DNA from: an uncultured Rhodospirillales bacterium
GTDB lineage: Bacteria; Pseudomonadota; Alphaproteobacteria; Acetobacterales; Acetobacteraceae
Direction: 5' to 3'
Assembly (NCBI GenBank): GCA_903924855.1
Contig: CAIYCW010000026.1
Span: 1 to 64,000 of the forward strand
Length of the DNA: 64,000 nt
Shown: piece by piece, positions 16,485 to 24,854 of the stretch
How positions within the stretch are numbered: position 1 is the stretch's first letter
How the letters are laid out: each line of letters starts with the position of its first letter
Made by a program: the position numbers and the translations under genes
Notes under the pieces: generated by a model
Seen by the model: only the letters and a program-made list of their open reading frames with translations
Told to the model about the DNA's origin: nothing
The model's database searches: none

Positions 16485-17849
16485 TCACCTGCCAGGCCGG
16501 TCCGGGGGCCGGGGCAGGCCCAACTGATCTCGCAGCGTCGGGCCTTCATATTCGGAACGGAACAATCCGCGCTCCTGCAGTTCCGGGATCACCAGATCGA
16601 CAAAATCATTCAGCCCCCCCGGCAACGTCGATGGCTGTATCAGAAACCCATCGACCGCATGCGCCTCAAACCAGGCCTGCATCTCATCGGCAATCATCGC
16701 AGCGGTGCCAATCACCGTCCGCTGTCCCCGCGCACCCGCGAAGCGCTGATAAAGCTGGCGAATGGTCAGTTTCTCATTCCGCGCCCAGCCGATGATCTGC
16801 TTGAACGCCGTCTGCCCGGCATTGGTGCCGTGCTGCTCCACCGCATCCGGCAACGGACCATCCACGTCGTAGCCGCGCAGATCAAACTTACCAAGGCTGT
16901 AGGACAGCACTTCGATGCCCACATCCGGATGAATAAGCGACTGCAGATGCGCGTGCTTTTCCTGCGCCTCGGCCAGGGTTCGACCCACAATCGGATTCAA
17001 ACCCGGCATGACCTTCAGGTGCTCTGGCGAGCGGCCAAACTTCGCCATCCGCCCCTTCAGATCCGCATAGAATGCCCGCGCCTCGGTGATCACATGCTGT
17101 GGCGTGAACACCGCCTCCGCGGTCCGCGCCGCCAACTCACGGCCGATCTCCGAGGATCCGGCCTGAAACAACACCGGCTGTCCCTGCGGCGAGCGCGCAA
17201 CGTTCAACGGACCTTTGACAGAGAAATGCTCGCCCTTGTGATTCAGCTCATGCAACTTGGCTGGATCATAATACATCTGCGTGGAGCGATCGCGAATGAA
17301 CGCATCATCCTCCCAACTCTGCCACAATCCCTTGACCACCTCGGCAAATTCAACCGCCCGATCATAGCGGGCATCATGCTCATAATGCGCCTCGCGGCCA
17401 AAATTATAGGCCTCCGACTGGTTCGACGACGTGACGATATTCCAACCCGCCCGGCCACCACTGATCAGGTCCAGCGAGGCGAATTTGCGGGCGACATTAT
17501 AAGGCTCATTGTAGCTGGTGGTCGCCGTCGCCACGAGGCCGAGATTGCTGGTGGCCGTGGAAATCGCCGACAACAGGGTCAGCGGTTCGAAATACGCCAT
17601 GTATTGCGGCCAGCGCCGCAACGCCTCCGACCTGCCGTCACGCACCGCCAGCGCGTCGGCCAGAAACATCAGATCAAACTTGCCACGTTCGGCGGTCTGG
17701 GCCAGTTCCACGTAATGCCGGAAATTGGTGCCGGCATCCACCTGCGACGTCTCATCCAACCACGATGCCACGTGATTGCCCGTAGGGTGAAAGAAGGCGC
17801 CCAGCTTGAGCTGTTCACCTGGCCGTGCGGTGCTACCAGACATGCTCAT
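16485..17849 (-). CDS. LLM class flavin-dependent monooxygenase (NtaA/SnaA/DszA family)
   Basis: This 454-residue protein is a luciferase-like flavin monooxygenase of the NtaA/SnaA/SoxA/DszA group, which uses FMNH2 from a separate reductase. Typical stretches are LKLGAFFHPTGNHVASW at the start, RGKFDLMFLADALAVRD, FEPLTLLSAISTATSNLGLVATATTSYNEPYNVAR and SGGRAGWNIVTSSNQSEAYNFG. The start at 17849 overlaps the stop of the TauD-like gene as ATGA. With the TauD-like dioxygenase and the ABC importer upstream it forms an operon that probably releases sulfur or nitrogen from an organic compound. No flavin reductase lies nearby. Confidence 0.92.
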   Translation of the reverse strand: MSMSGSTARPGEQLKLGAFFHPTGNHVASWLDETSQVDAGTNFRHYVELAQTAERGKFDLMFLADALAVRDGRSEALRRWPQYMAYFEPLTLLSAISTATSNLGLVATATTSYNEPYNVARKFASLDLISGGRAGWNIVTSSNQSEAYNFGREAHYEHDARYDRAVEFAEVVKGLWQSWEDDAFIRDRSTQMYYDPAKLHELNHKGEHFSVKGPLNVARSPQGQPVLFQAGSSEIGRELAARTAEAVFTPQHVITEARAFYADLKGRMAKFGRSPEHLKVMPGLNPIVGRTLAEAQEKHAHLQSLIHPDVGIEVLSYSLGKFDLRGYDVDGPLPDAVEQHGTNAGQTAFKQIIGWARNEKLTIRQLYQRFAGARGQRTVIGTAAMIADEMQAWFEAHAVDGFLIQPSTLPGGLNDFVDLVIPELQERGLFRSEYEGPTLRDQLGLPRPPDRPGR

Positions 17850-18910
17850 ACCGCCACCGCACTGCGACCGACCAATGCACCGCCCCGCAACGCGCCAGGC
17901 CTGATATCGCCCCATTGGACGGCGTGTTCATCCGGCAAAGCGCGGCTGAACGGGGTTGCAAGCCAGATCCGCAGCAACACCCGCATGGCACCGGCGTTGC
18001 GATCATCGGTGAACGCGGTGCGGCCGTGATAGGTCACATGCTGTGTCATGAACTGCATGTCACCGGCCTCGAACGGCGCGTGCAGACACAATTCCTCTCC
18101 AACCTCATGCAACAGATCCATCGCCTCGTTTTGCGCCTCCGTCAGTCGTGGCACACCCGCCACCTCCTGGGCCTGATTGATGTAGGTGCGCGAATACTGG
18201 CTGGTGAAACCGCCATCGGCCGCGCGGGCGAACACCGGCATGGCAAACACGCGATCCGGCCGATCGCCCTCCTCATCGGTTGGCCGCATCCGCCAGAACG
18301 GCTCATACAGCACCTTGAGCAGATCTGGGCGACGCCGGGCGATTTCATTGTGGATCGCCACGCTGGAGACGATCTTTGACACACCGCCCGCAATGGCGTT
18401 GCTCGCGCAGAGCAGACTCAACAGATCGCATTTGTCGGTGTGAAACCGCAGCGCCCCGGTCGACCTAGCGATGGTCCGCGCCGAAAGCAGGCCGTTGGGC
18501 CCACTGTCATAGGTCAGGGCGGCCCCTGTCCCGGTTTCATCCTTCACTTCAGCCAGCACCTCACCCGCCGACGTCTGATAGATCGGCGTGCCGAGATTGA
18601 CGCAAAATCCCCAGAACAGCCGCTTCAGCGTGTCACGATCCATCCGATCCACCGGCAGTCCGGACAACCGCACAACGCCAGGCCCATGTTCCAGTTGCTG
18701 TGCCATCCAGGACAACAACGGCGCCAGTTCGGGAATCCGGAATGCGGCCGCCGCAAAGCCAGGACACGGCTCCGATGCCGATGCATCCGTCGCGCGCTCC
18801 AGTGCCGCAATCTCGACATCACTCAACCGTCGCCCCCACGCTTCGGAGGCCTGCAATTCGGATCCACGCCAAGCAGCCGGTGTTTCGATCGGAGTGTAGA
18901 TCTGCTGCAC
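17846..18910 (-). CDS. TauD/TfdA family Fe(II)/2-oxoglutarate-dependent dioxygenase
   Basis: This 354-residue protein is a TauD/TfdA-type dioxygenase. The iron-binding HxD pair is H157 and D159 (RFHTDKCDLLSLL), the distal histidine is H295 (VTYHGRTAF), and the 2-oxoglutarate-binding arginine lies in RVLLRIW near residues 310-314. SGPNGLLSARTIARSTGALR precedes the HxD pair. Family members hydroxylate taurine, aryloxyacids or related compounds. It is translationally coupled to the LLM monooxygenase downstream. The gap to the ABC ATPase gene upstream holds two strong hairpins, so expression relative to the transporter may be attenuated. Confidence 0.92.
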   Translation of the reverse strand: MQQIYTPIETPAAWRGSELQASEAWGRRLSDVEIAALERATDASASEPCPGFAAAAFRIPELAPLLSWMAQQLEHGPGVVRLSGLPVDRMDRDTLKRLFWGFCVNLGTPIYQTSAGEVLAEVKDETGTGAALTYDSGPNGLLSARTIARSTGALRFHTDKCDLLSLLCASNAIAGGVSKIVSSVAIHNEIARRRPDLLKVLYEPFWRMRPTDEEGDRPDRVFAMPVFARAADGGFTSQYSRTYINQAQEVAGVPRLTEAQNEAMDLLHEVGEELCLHAPFEAGDMQFMTQHVTYHGRTAFTDDRNAGAMRVLLRIWLATPFSRALPDEHAVQWGDIRPGALRGGALVGRSAVAV

Positions 18911-18942
18911 GGGATTTGCCCCTCCTACGTTTTCATGCGGCT

Positions 18943-19072
18943 TAAAGCACGGTCCGACCGATTGGACTCAATCGGTCGGACGGTCGCGCTCTGGAAATCA
19001 TAATATCTAGAGCAACCCAGTCCGATCTGACTGACCGTAAAGCGGTTCAGTCAGATCGGACGTTGCTCTAGA
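18943..19072. repeat. Two adjacent long palindromes (TARAGCACGGTCCGA family and TCTAGAGCAACG hairpin)
   Basis: The first element (18943-18996) has perfect 13-bp arms GTCCGACCGATTG/CAATCGGTCGGAC at 18952-18964 and 18969-18981. The second (19006-19072) has about 30-base arms around TAAAG: TCTAGAGCAAC at both ends, then GTCCGATCTGACTGAxCG, with small bulges. The right arm of the second runs into the 3' end of the ABC ATPase gene and encodes its last residues and stop. These elements separate the ATPase gene from the TauD-like gene within one operon. Confidence 0.85.
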
Positions 19073-19788
19073 AATCGCTCAACCCGCTCAGGCACATGGT
19101 TCGAGAAGAATTCGTCTACCGGGGCTTTATGCTCGATACGACCTTCATTCATGAAGATCACCTCATCAGCGGCCCGGCGCGCGAAGCCCATTTCATGGGT
19201 GACCACAATACTTGTCATGCCATCTTCCGAAAGTTCCTGCATCACCCGCAATACTTCCCCAACGGTCTCCGGATCCAAGGCGCTGGTGGGTTCGTCATAC
19301 AGCATCAAGGCAGGTTCCATCGCCAACGCGCGCGCAATCGCCACCCGCTGTTGCTGCCCGCCGGACAATTCATCCGGGAACGCGTCGGCCTTGTCCGGCA
19401 AATGGACACGGGTCAGCAAGTCCCGTGCTTGCGCCCGCGCCACCTCCGGCGCCACGCCGCGCACCCTGATCGGTGCCAGGGCAATGTTGTCGAGTGCCGA
19501 CAAATGGGCGAACAACTCGAAATTCTGAAACACCATGCCCATGCGCCGTCGAATTTTCGCAGCCTGCTTGCGAGGCGTTTGCGCAATATCCTGCCCCTCA
19601 AACAGGATAAGCCCCGACTCAATCGGCTCCAGCAAATTCAGGCATCGCAACATCGTCGATTTTCCTGAACCGGATGGCCCAAGAACCACCAGGCATTGTC
19701 CGGCTCGCACCGACAGATCAACACCCCGCAAGACATCGCGCGCACCGAAGCGCTTCCAGACCGCTTCTGCTTTGAGCAGCGTGCTCAT
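19051..19788 (-). CDS. Amino acid ABC transporter ATP-binding protein (GlnQ/HisP type)
   Basis: This 245-residue ATPase has Walker A GPSGSGKST near residue 34, the signature LSGGQQQRVAIARAL, Walker B LMLYDEPTSALDPE and the switch histidine in SIVVTHEMGFAR. The sequence is of the polar-amino-acid-importer group. It overlaps the permease gene by 4 bp. Its final six residues, LEQRPI, and the TGA stop are encoded by the right arm of a palindromic repeat, so the natural C-terminus has probably been replaced. Confidence 0.95.
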   Translation of the reverse strand: MSTLLKAEAVWKRFGARDVLRGVDLSVRAGQCLVVLGPSGSGKSTMLRCLNLLEPIESGLILFEGQDIAQTPRKQAAKIRRRMGMVFQNFELFAHLSALDNIALAPIRVRGVAPEVARAQARDLLTRVHLPDKADAFPDELSGGQQQRVAIARALAMEPALMLYDEPTSALDPETVGEVLRVMQELSEDGMTSIVVTHEMGFARRAADEVIFMNEGRIEHKAPVDEFFSNHVPERVERFLEQRPI

Positions 19789-20480
19789 CGTTGCACCGCC
19801 ACACTCAATTTTGCCTTCCGCCGCCTCGACAGACGATGCTCGATCAGTGCCTGCGCCAGCATGAACATCGTCGTCAGCGCCAGATAATACAGCCCCGCAG
19901 CCGACAGCGTCTCAACGTAGCGGAAATTGCCGGACGCCGTCTGATCCGCCACCAACAGCAACTCCTGCACGCCAATCACCGAGACAATCGCCGACAACTT
20001 CAACATGCCGATGAACTGGTTGCCGATCGGTGGAACGACGATGCGCAGGGCCTGCGGCAACACGATACAGAACATGATCTGCCGCTCCTCCAACCCCAGC
20101 GCACGCGCCGCCAGGCGTTGACCGCGGCCAACCGCCCGGATGCCGGATCGCATGATTTCCGCAACATACGCGCCCTCATTCAAGCCAAGGGCAAGCACCG
20201 CGCAGGTAAATCCCGAGAGCACCAACCCGAATGAGGGCAACACGTTGAACGCAAACACCAGTTGCAGCAGCACCGGCGTGCCACGAAACAGCCAGATATA
20301 GCCGAGCACCAGCAACCGCAGCGGCTTGAACGGCGATTCCTGACCCACCGCCAGCAACAACCCGATCAGAATACCGGCCCCCAGCGAGGCAAGACTCAGC
20401 CACAACGTCGTCACGGCGGCTTCCGCAAACTGAACGCTCAGCAGATAATGTCCGAGCAGATCAAAGGAAAAACCCCGCAT
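19785..20480 (-). CDS. Amino acid ABC transporter permease
   Basis: This 231-residue permease of the HisM/GlnP type has about five membrane helices. The HEQ/EAA loop is LNEGAYVAEIMRSGIRAVGRGQRLAARALGLEERQIMFCIVLPQALR. The next helix contains PPIGNQFIGMLKLSAIVSVIG, also typical. It follows the binding-protein gene by 14 bp and overlaps the ATPase gene. A single permease gene suggests a homodimer in the membrane. Confidence 0.94.
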   Translation of the reverse strand: MRGFSFDLLGHYLLSVQFAEAAVTTLWLSLASLGAGILIGLLLAVGQESPFKPLRLLVLGYIWLFRGTPVLLQLVFAFNVLPSFGLVLSGFTCAVLALGLNEGAYVAEIMRSGIRAVGRGQRLAARALGLEERQIMFCIVLPQALRIVVPPIGNQFIGMLKLSAIVSVIGVQELLLVADQTASGNFRYVETLSAAGLYYLALTTMFMLAQALIEHRLSRRRKAKLSVAVQR

Positions 20481-20494
20481 CGGAGCCAGGCCGA

Positions 20495-21286
20495 TCAGAA
20501 GGCGGAGCTGCTGTCAGGCATGTTCCAATGCTTGAGCAACGCAGCATAGCTTCCATCGGCAACCACCGCCTTCATGGCTTTATCAATCTCAGCCAGCAAC
20601 GCAGGGTTCGACTTGTCGACGGCAATTCCCACACTGGTGTCATTGTCAAACGGCGCGCCCGCTGTTTCATAGGTATCCGGCGTTGCCAGCATCAAGGCAA
20701 CCGCCGTCGGCGTCGACACGATGATCGCGTCGGCCCGATCCTGTGACAGGGCCAGTGCAGCGCCTGTGGTGCCCGCCAGCGCCAGCAATTCCACGGCAGG
20801 CTTGCCCGCGGCGGTGCAGGCAGCGCTGGCCTTCTGCGCAGCGATCTCGAAGATCGTCCCCACCGGCGCGGACACACGATGGCCGCACAGGGATGTGGTG
20901 TCCGACAGTTTTGCCGGATTTCCCTTGCGAACCACGATCTGATTGCCAACCTTCAGATAGGGCACAAATCCCGCGATCTGTTGGCGTTCAGCATTGATAT
21001 ACATCCCGCTGATGATCGCATCGATCCGCTTGCCCAGCAGCGCCGGCACAAGCCCCTTGAACTCAAAAGAAACGATCTCGCTGTTCAGCGACATCTTCTT
21101 GGCAATCATGTTGGCAAGATCAATGTCAAAACCCACCGGCTTGCCATTGTCGATATATTCGAATGGCGGGAAGGTGGCGGCCAGCCCCCATGTCACCGAC
21201 CCCGACGTTACCAAAGCAGGAGCTTCCGCGCGTACAGCAACGGGCGCCAGCAGAAGGGCGGCAAGCAGAATTCGACGCATGATCAT
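20495..21286 (-). CDS. Amino acid ABC transporter substrate-binding protein (family 3)
   Basis: This 263-residue periplasmic protein begins with a signal peptide (MRRILLAALLLAPVAVRAEA). WGLAATFPPFEYIDNGKPVGFDIDLANMIAKKM is the family 3 binding-protein signature. GNQIVVRKGNP and ALSQDRADAIIVSTPTAV are further landmarks. A GGAA site precedes ATG 21286. It is the first gene of the operon running down to the LLM monooxygenase. A sulfur-containing or N-containing amino-acid-like ligand is inferred from the TauD and LLM enzymes. Confidence 0.94.
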   Translation of the reverse strand: MIMRRILLAALLLAPVAVRAEAPALVTSGSVTWGLAATFPPFEYIDNGKPVGFDIDLANMIAKKMSLNSEIVSFEFKGLVPALLGKRIDAIISGMYINAERQQIAGFVPYLKVGNQIVVRKGNPAKLSDTTSLCGHRVSAPVGTIFEIAAQKASAACTAAGKPAVELLALAGTTGAALALSQDRADAIIVSTPTAVALMLATPDTYETAGAPFDNDTSVGIAVDKSNPALLAEIDKAMKAVVADGSYAALLKHWNMPDSSSAF

Positions 21287-21401
21287 GGTGTTCCGCCTCG
21301 GATATATCTCAACAAATCATCACGAGGCGTAAAACAGCAAGTTTTATGCCAGATGGCGGATTTGTCCTCCGGGCAGTATCTGTCGGAATGCTTTCCCCAG
21401 T

Positions 21402-22199
21402 TCAGCCGGCAACGCCGGCATCCCCCCACACACAGGCGCGCAGCCGTGCCGCCATCCGCGTCACCTCACCGGAATCCGCCGTGGCGGCAACGCCCACGCC
21501 CAGATAGCGCTCGGCGATGTCCGGCGCGTGCAGCAGCACCGCAGCCGGCCCCTCCATCACGATCCGGCCATTCTCGATCACTGCCCCCCGATCCGCCACC
21601 GCCAGCGCCGCACGGGCATTCTGCTCCGCCAGCAGGATCGACAGCCCCCGATCGCGCAAAAACCGGATCAGCGCGAAGATCTCCGCCACCAGCTTGGGCG
21701 ACAGCCCCAGCGACGGCTCATCCAGGATCAGCAGACGCGGACTGGCCCTCAGCCCGCGCGCAATCGCCAGCATCTGCTGCTGGCCACCGGAGAAATTGCC
21801 GGCCGTGTCCGCCATCCGCTCGGCGAGCACCGGAAACAGCCGCAACGCCTCCTCCAGCACCCCGGCCCCGGGACGGCCCTGGTCGCAGATCGAAGCACCC
21901 AGCGCCAGATTCTCCTCCACCCGCATCCCGGCAAACAGCTGTCGCCCCTCCGGCACATGCGCAATGCCGCGCTGCAGCCGCAGCGCGGTCGGCAGCGCGT
22001 GGATCGGCACCCCGTCCCACAGAATCTCACCAGACATCGGCGTCATCAGCCCGGAGATCGTCTTGGCCAAAGTGGACTTGCCCGCCCCGTTGGCGCCGAT
22101 CAACGTCACGATCTCCCCCGGTGCCACGCGCAGCGAGATGTCGTGCAGCACAGCCCCGGTGCCATAGCCGGCGGAGACGTTGCGCAGTTCCAGGCTCAT
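21402..22199 (-). CDS. livF: Branched-chain amino acid ABC transporter ATP-binding protein LivF
   Basis: This 265-residue ATPase is of LivF type: Walker A GANGAGKST, signature FSGGQQQMLAIARGL, Walker B LLILDEPSLGLSP. The stretch GIAHVPEGRQLFAGMRVEENL is a LivF hallmark. It overlaps livG by 4 bp and ends the transport operon. The C-terminus is about 30 residues longer than usual (LGVGVAATADSGEVTRMAARL...), without recognisable features. Confidence 0.94.
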   Translation of the reverse strand: MSLELRNVSAGYGTGAVLHDISLRVAPGEIVTLIGANGAGKSTLAKTISGLMTPMSGEILWDGVPIHALPTALRLQRGIAHVPEGRQLFAGMRVEENLALGASICDQGRPGAGVLEEALRLFPVLAERMADTAGNFSGGQQQMLAIARGLRASPRLLILDEPSLGLSPKLVAEIFALIRFLRDRGLSILLAEQNARAALAVADRGAVIENGRIVMEGPAAVLLHAPDIAERYLGVGVAATADSGEVTRMAARLRACVWGDAGVAG

Positions 22200-22960
22200 G
22201 CCACCTCCTCCCCCAGATAGGCGGCAATCACCCGAGGATTGCTCTGCACCTGCGCCGGGCTGCCGCTTGCGATCAGCCGGCCGGCCTCCAGCACGATCAC
22301 CTGATCAGCGATCGTCATGACGAGGGACATGTTGTGCTCCACCACCATCACGGTCACGCCACAGGCCTGGATCGCCCGCAACAGGGCGGCAAGCTCCGCC
22401 GTCTCGGTGTCGTTCAGCCCGGCCGCCGGCTCGTCCAGCAGCAACAGCTTCGGCTGTGCCAGCAATGCGCGGATCACTTCCAGCAGCTTCTGCGCGCCCA
22501 TCGGCAGCTGCGTCGCCGGCTGATCCGCCTGATCGGCCAGACCCACCAGATCCAGCAGCGCCATCGCGCGATCGGCAAGCCTGCGCTCCTCGGCCCGCTG
22601 CCGCGGCCACCACGCCAGCTGCGACACCAGCCCGTGGCGCAACAGCCGGTGATGCCCGGCCATCGCATTCTCCAGCACCGTCATGCCGGGAAACACCCGC
22701 GCGGTCTGAAACGTGCGGATCACGCCAAGCCGCGCGATGGCAGAGGGCGACAGCCCGATCAGCGACGTGCCCTCAAACGTCACACTGCCCGCATCAGGCG
22801 CGAACAGATTGGTGATCAGGTTGAACAGCGTCGTCTTGCCCGCGCCGTTCGGCCCGATCAGCGCGGTCAGCGAATGCTCCGCCACGTCGAACGACACATC
22901 GGCGGTGGCAAGCAGCCCACCAAAGCTGCGCCGGAGGTCGCGAACCTGCAACACGCTCAT
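22196..22960 (-). CDS. livG: Branched-chain amino acid ABC transporter ATP-binding protein LivG
   Basis: This 254-residue ATPase is of LivG type: Walker A GPNGAGKTT, the LivG-specific GVIRTFQTARVFPGMTVLEN, signature-like QLPMGAQKLLEVIRAL, Walker B LLLLDEPAAGLN and the switch region VVEHNMSLVM. In the signature the usual LSGG(Q) is PMGAQ; LivG proteins often have LPYG(D/Q) here. The ATG at 22960 overlaps the stop of the permease gene. Confidence 0.94.
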   Translation of the reverse strand: MSVLQVRDLRRSFGGLLATADVSFDVAEHSLTALIGPNGAGKTTLFNLITNLFAPDAGSVTFEGTSLIGLSPSAIARLGVIRTFQTARVFPGMTVLENAMAGHHRLLRHGLVSQLAWWPRQRAEERRLADRAMALLDLVGLADQADQPATQLPMGAQKLLEVIRALLAQPKLLLLDEPAAGLNDTETAELAALLRAIQACGVTVMVVEHNMSLVMTIADQVIVLEAGRLIASGSPAQVQSNPRVIAAYLGEEVA

Positions 22961-24843
22961 GCCGCCTGCTCCCGCGCCATCGGTTTGCGGCCCTTGGTTT
23001 GCGGCACCAGGCGCAGCAACGTGCCAAATATCCCCTGCGGCAGATACAGCGCGCATCCGGCCAGCAACGCGCCGGAGGCCAGCGTCTTGAAGATCGCCAG
23101 CGGCTGGAACAGCGTCGGCAGAATGGTGATCAGCGCCGCCCCGAACAGCGGCCCGATCAGCGTGCCCTCCCCGCCGATGATCAGCATCGACACCAGCTCC
23201 AGCGACCGCGGCGCGCCCACCATCTCCGGCGACAGAAAATGAAAGTGAAACGCATAAAGCGAGCCGGACAGCGAGGCGAGCAGCGCCGAGATCGCAAACG
23301 CCGCCATCTTGCAGCCCACCACATTCACCCCCAGCGCCGCCGCCGCCAGCGGGTCGGTGCGGATCGCCAGCAAAGCACGGCCAAACCCGGCGCGCATCGC
23401 ACCCGCCACCGAGATCAGCACCAGCACCACCAGCGCCAACACCAGGAAATACATCCGCGCCGGCGTGTCGAAATCAAAGCCCTGCACCGACAGGCTGGGA
23501 ATCCCCACCATGCCGGAGGGTCCGCCGGTGATGTCGTCAAACCCCACCGTGCAACTGTCCACCAACAGGCCGAACGCCATCGTCGCCAGCGCCATATACA
23601 ATCCGCGCAGCCGCAGCGTCACCGCCGCCAGCACCAGCGAGGCCACCAGCGAGGACGCCATCCCGGCCAGAATCGCCGGCACCGCGTTCCAATCCTGCGC
23701 CGTGATCAGATAGGACGAGGTATACCCCCCAAGCGCCATGAACCCCGCCTGCCCCAGGCTGATCTGCCCGGCATAGCCCATCAGCATGTCCTGTCCGATC
23801 AGCGTCAGGAACAGGATCAGCGTGATGATCAGCGCGCCCAGCAGCCCGTCATCCAGCACGAACGGCGCTGACAGCGCCAGCAGCACCGCAAGCCCGCCCC
23901 AACGCCACGCATTGGAGGAGGAGATCCGCGTCACATGCGCCCAGACCCGCGCCTCCTCGCGCACATCGGCACGGCGCACCACGCCCGAACGGATCAGCCC
24001 GGCCGGGCGGAAGATCAGCACGATCAGCAGCAACCCCAAGGACAGCGCCGCACTGAACAACGAGGACACATAGGCGGTGCCCAACTGGTTCACCAACCCC
24101 AGCAACAGCCCGCCTGCGATCGCACCGGGGAAGGAGGCGATGCCGCCAATCGCAACCGCAATGAAGCCCGAGATCGTCAACAACCGGCCGGTGTCGAACT
24201 CAAGGGCGATGGCAGGCGCCACCACAATGCCCGCAACCGCGCCGATCGCACCGGCCAGCGCGAAGGCGAACAGCTGCAGCCGCGGCACATTCACCCCCAC
24301 CAGCCGCGCCGCCATCGGGTTCTCCGCACAGGCGCGCAGGGATTGGCCAAGCCGCGTGCGCATCAGCATCCAGCCCAGCGCCACGATGATGATGCCGGCC
24401 ACGCCGATCACCCACACGCCCTGCGGCTGGATCAGAATGGAGCCCAGCTTCCAAGGCCGCTCGCCGGAAAACGGCGGCAACGCGTAAGGCTGGCTGCCCC
24501 ACACCACCAGCACCAACCCCTCGAACATGGTCAGCACGCCGGCGGTCATCATCAGCATGTTGCTGTTGGTAAGCCTGCTCAGCCCCGGCACGAACGCCAC
24601 CCGCCCCACAACGGCCGCCAGCAGCGTCGTCACCAGCATGGCGATCAAGGCGGAGGGCAGCGTCGCCATCCCCCAATCCACATGCATCGAATACACCAGC
24701 AGCGCGCCCAGCGTGCAGAACCCGCCCTGCGCCAGGTTGATCACCCCGGTGACACGAAACACCAGCGAAAACCCAAGCGCCAGCAGAGCATAGATACTGC
24801 CCTGCAGCACGCCGCCCAGGACGATCTGAACCAAGGTGTTCAC
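22957..24843 (-). CDS. Fused LivH-LivM branched-chain amino acid ABC permease
   Basis: This 628-residue membrane protein joins LivH (about residues 1-295) and LivM (about 315-628), normally two genes. LivH features are GSIYALLALGFSLVFRVTGVINLAQGGF and NPMAARLVGVNVPRLQLFAFALAGAIGAVAG. LivM features are GYAGQISLGQAGFMALGGYTS, and IRTDPLAAAALGVNVVGCKMAAFAISALLASLSGSLYAFHF. The start is GTG. It lies 11 bp after the first binding-protein gene and overlaps livG (ATGA). The fusion places both halves of the translocation pore in one chain. Confidence 0.94.
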   Translation of the reverse strand: MNTLVQIVLGGVLQGSIYALLALGFSLVFRVTGVINLAQGGFCTLGALLVYSMHVDWGMATLPSALIAMLVTTLLAAVVGRVAFVPGLSRLTNSNMLMMTAGVLTMFEGLVLVVWGSQPYALPPFSGERPWKLGSILIQPQGVWVIGVAGIIIVALGWMLMRTRLGQSLRACAENPMAARLVGVNVPRLQLFAFALAGAIGAVAGIVVAPAIALEFDTGRLLTISGFIAVAIGGIASFPGAIAGGLLLGLVNQLGTAYVSSLFSAALSLGLLLIVLIFRPAGLIRSGVVRRADVREEARVWAHVTRISSSNAWRWGGLAVLLALSAPFVLDDGLLGALIITLILFLTLIGQDMLMGYAGQISLGQAGFMALGGYTSSYLITAQDWNAVPAILAGMASSLVASLVLAAVTLRLRGLYMALATMAFGLLVDSCTVGFDDITGGPSGMVGIPSLSVQGFDFDTPARMYFLVLALVVLVLISVAGAMRAGFGRALLAIRTDPLAAAALGVNVVGCKMAAFAISALLASLSGSLYAFHFHFLSPEMVGAPRSLELVSMLIIGGEGTLIGPLFGAALITILPTLFQPLAIFKTLASGALLAGCALYLPQGIFGTLLRLVPQTKGRKPMAREQAA

Positions 24844-24854
24844 GATGACGGCGC

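Noticed and set aside
20879-23242. A 787-codon plus-strand open frame opposite livF/livG and the amino-acid binding protein
   Set aside because: It crosses three coupled, conserved minus-strand genes and has Pro/Arg/Gln-rich shadow composition with no motif.
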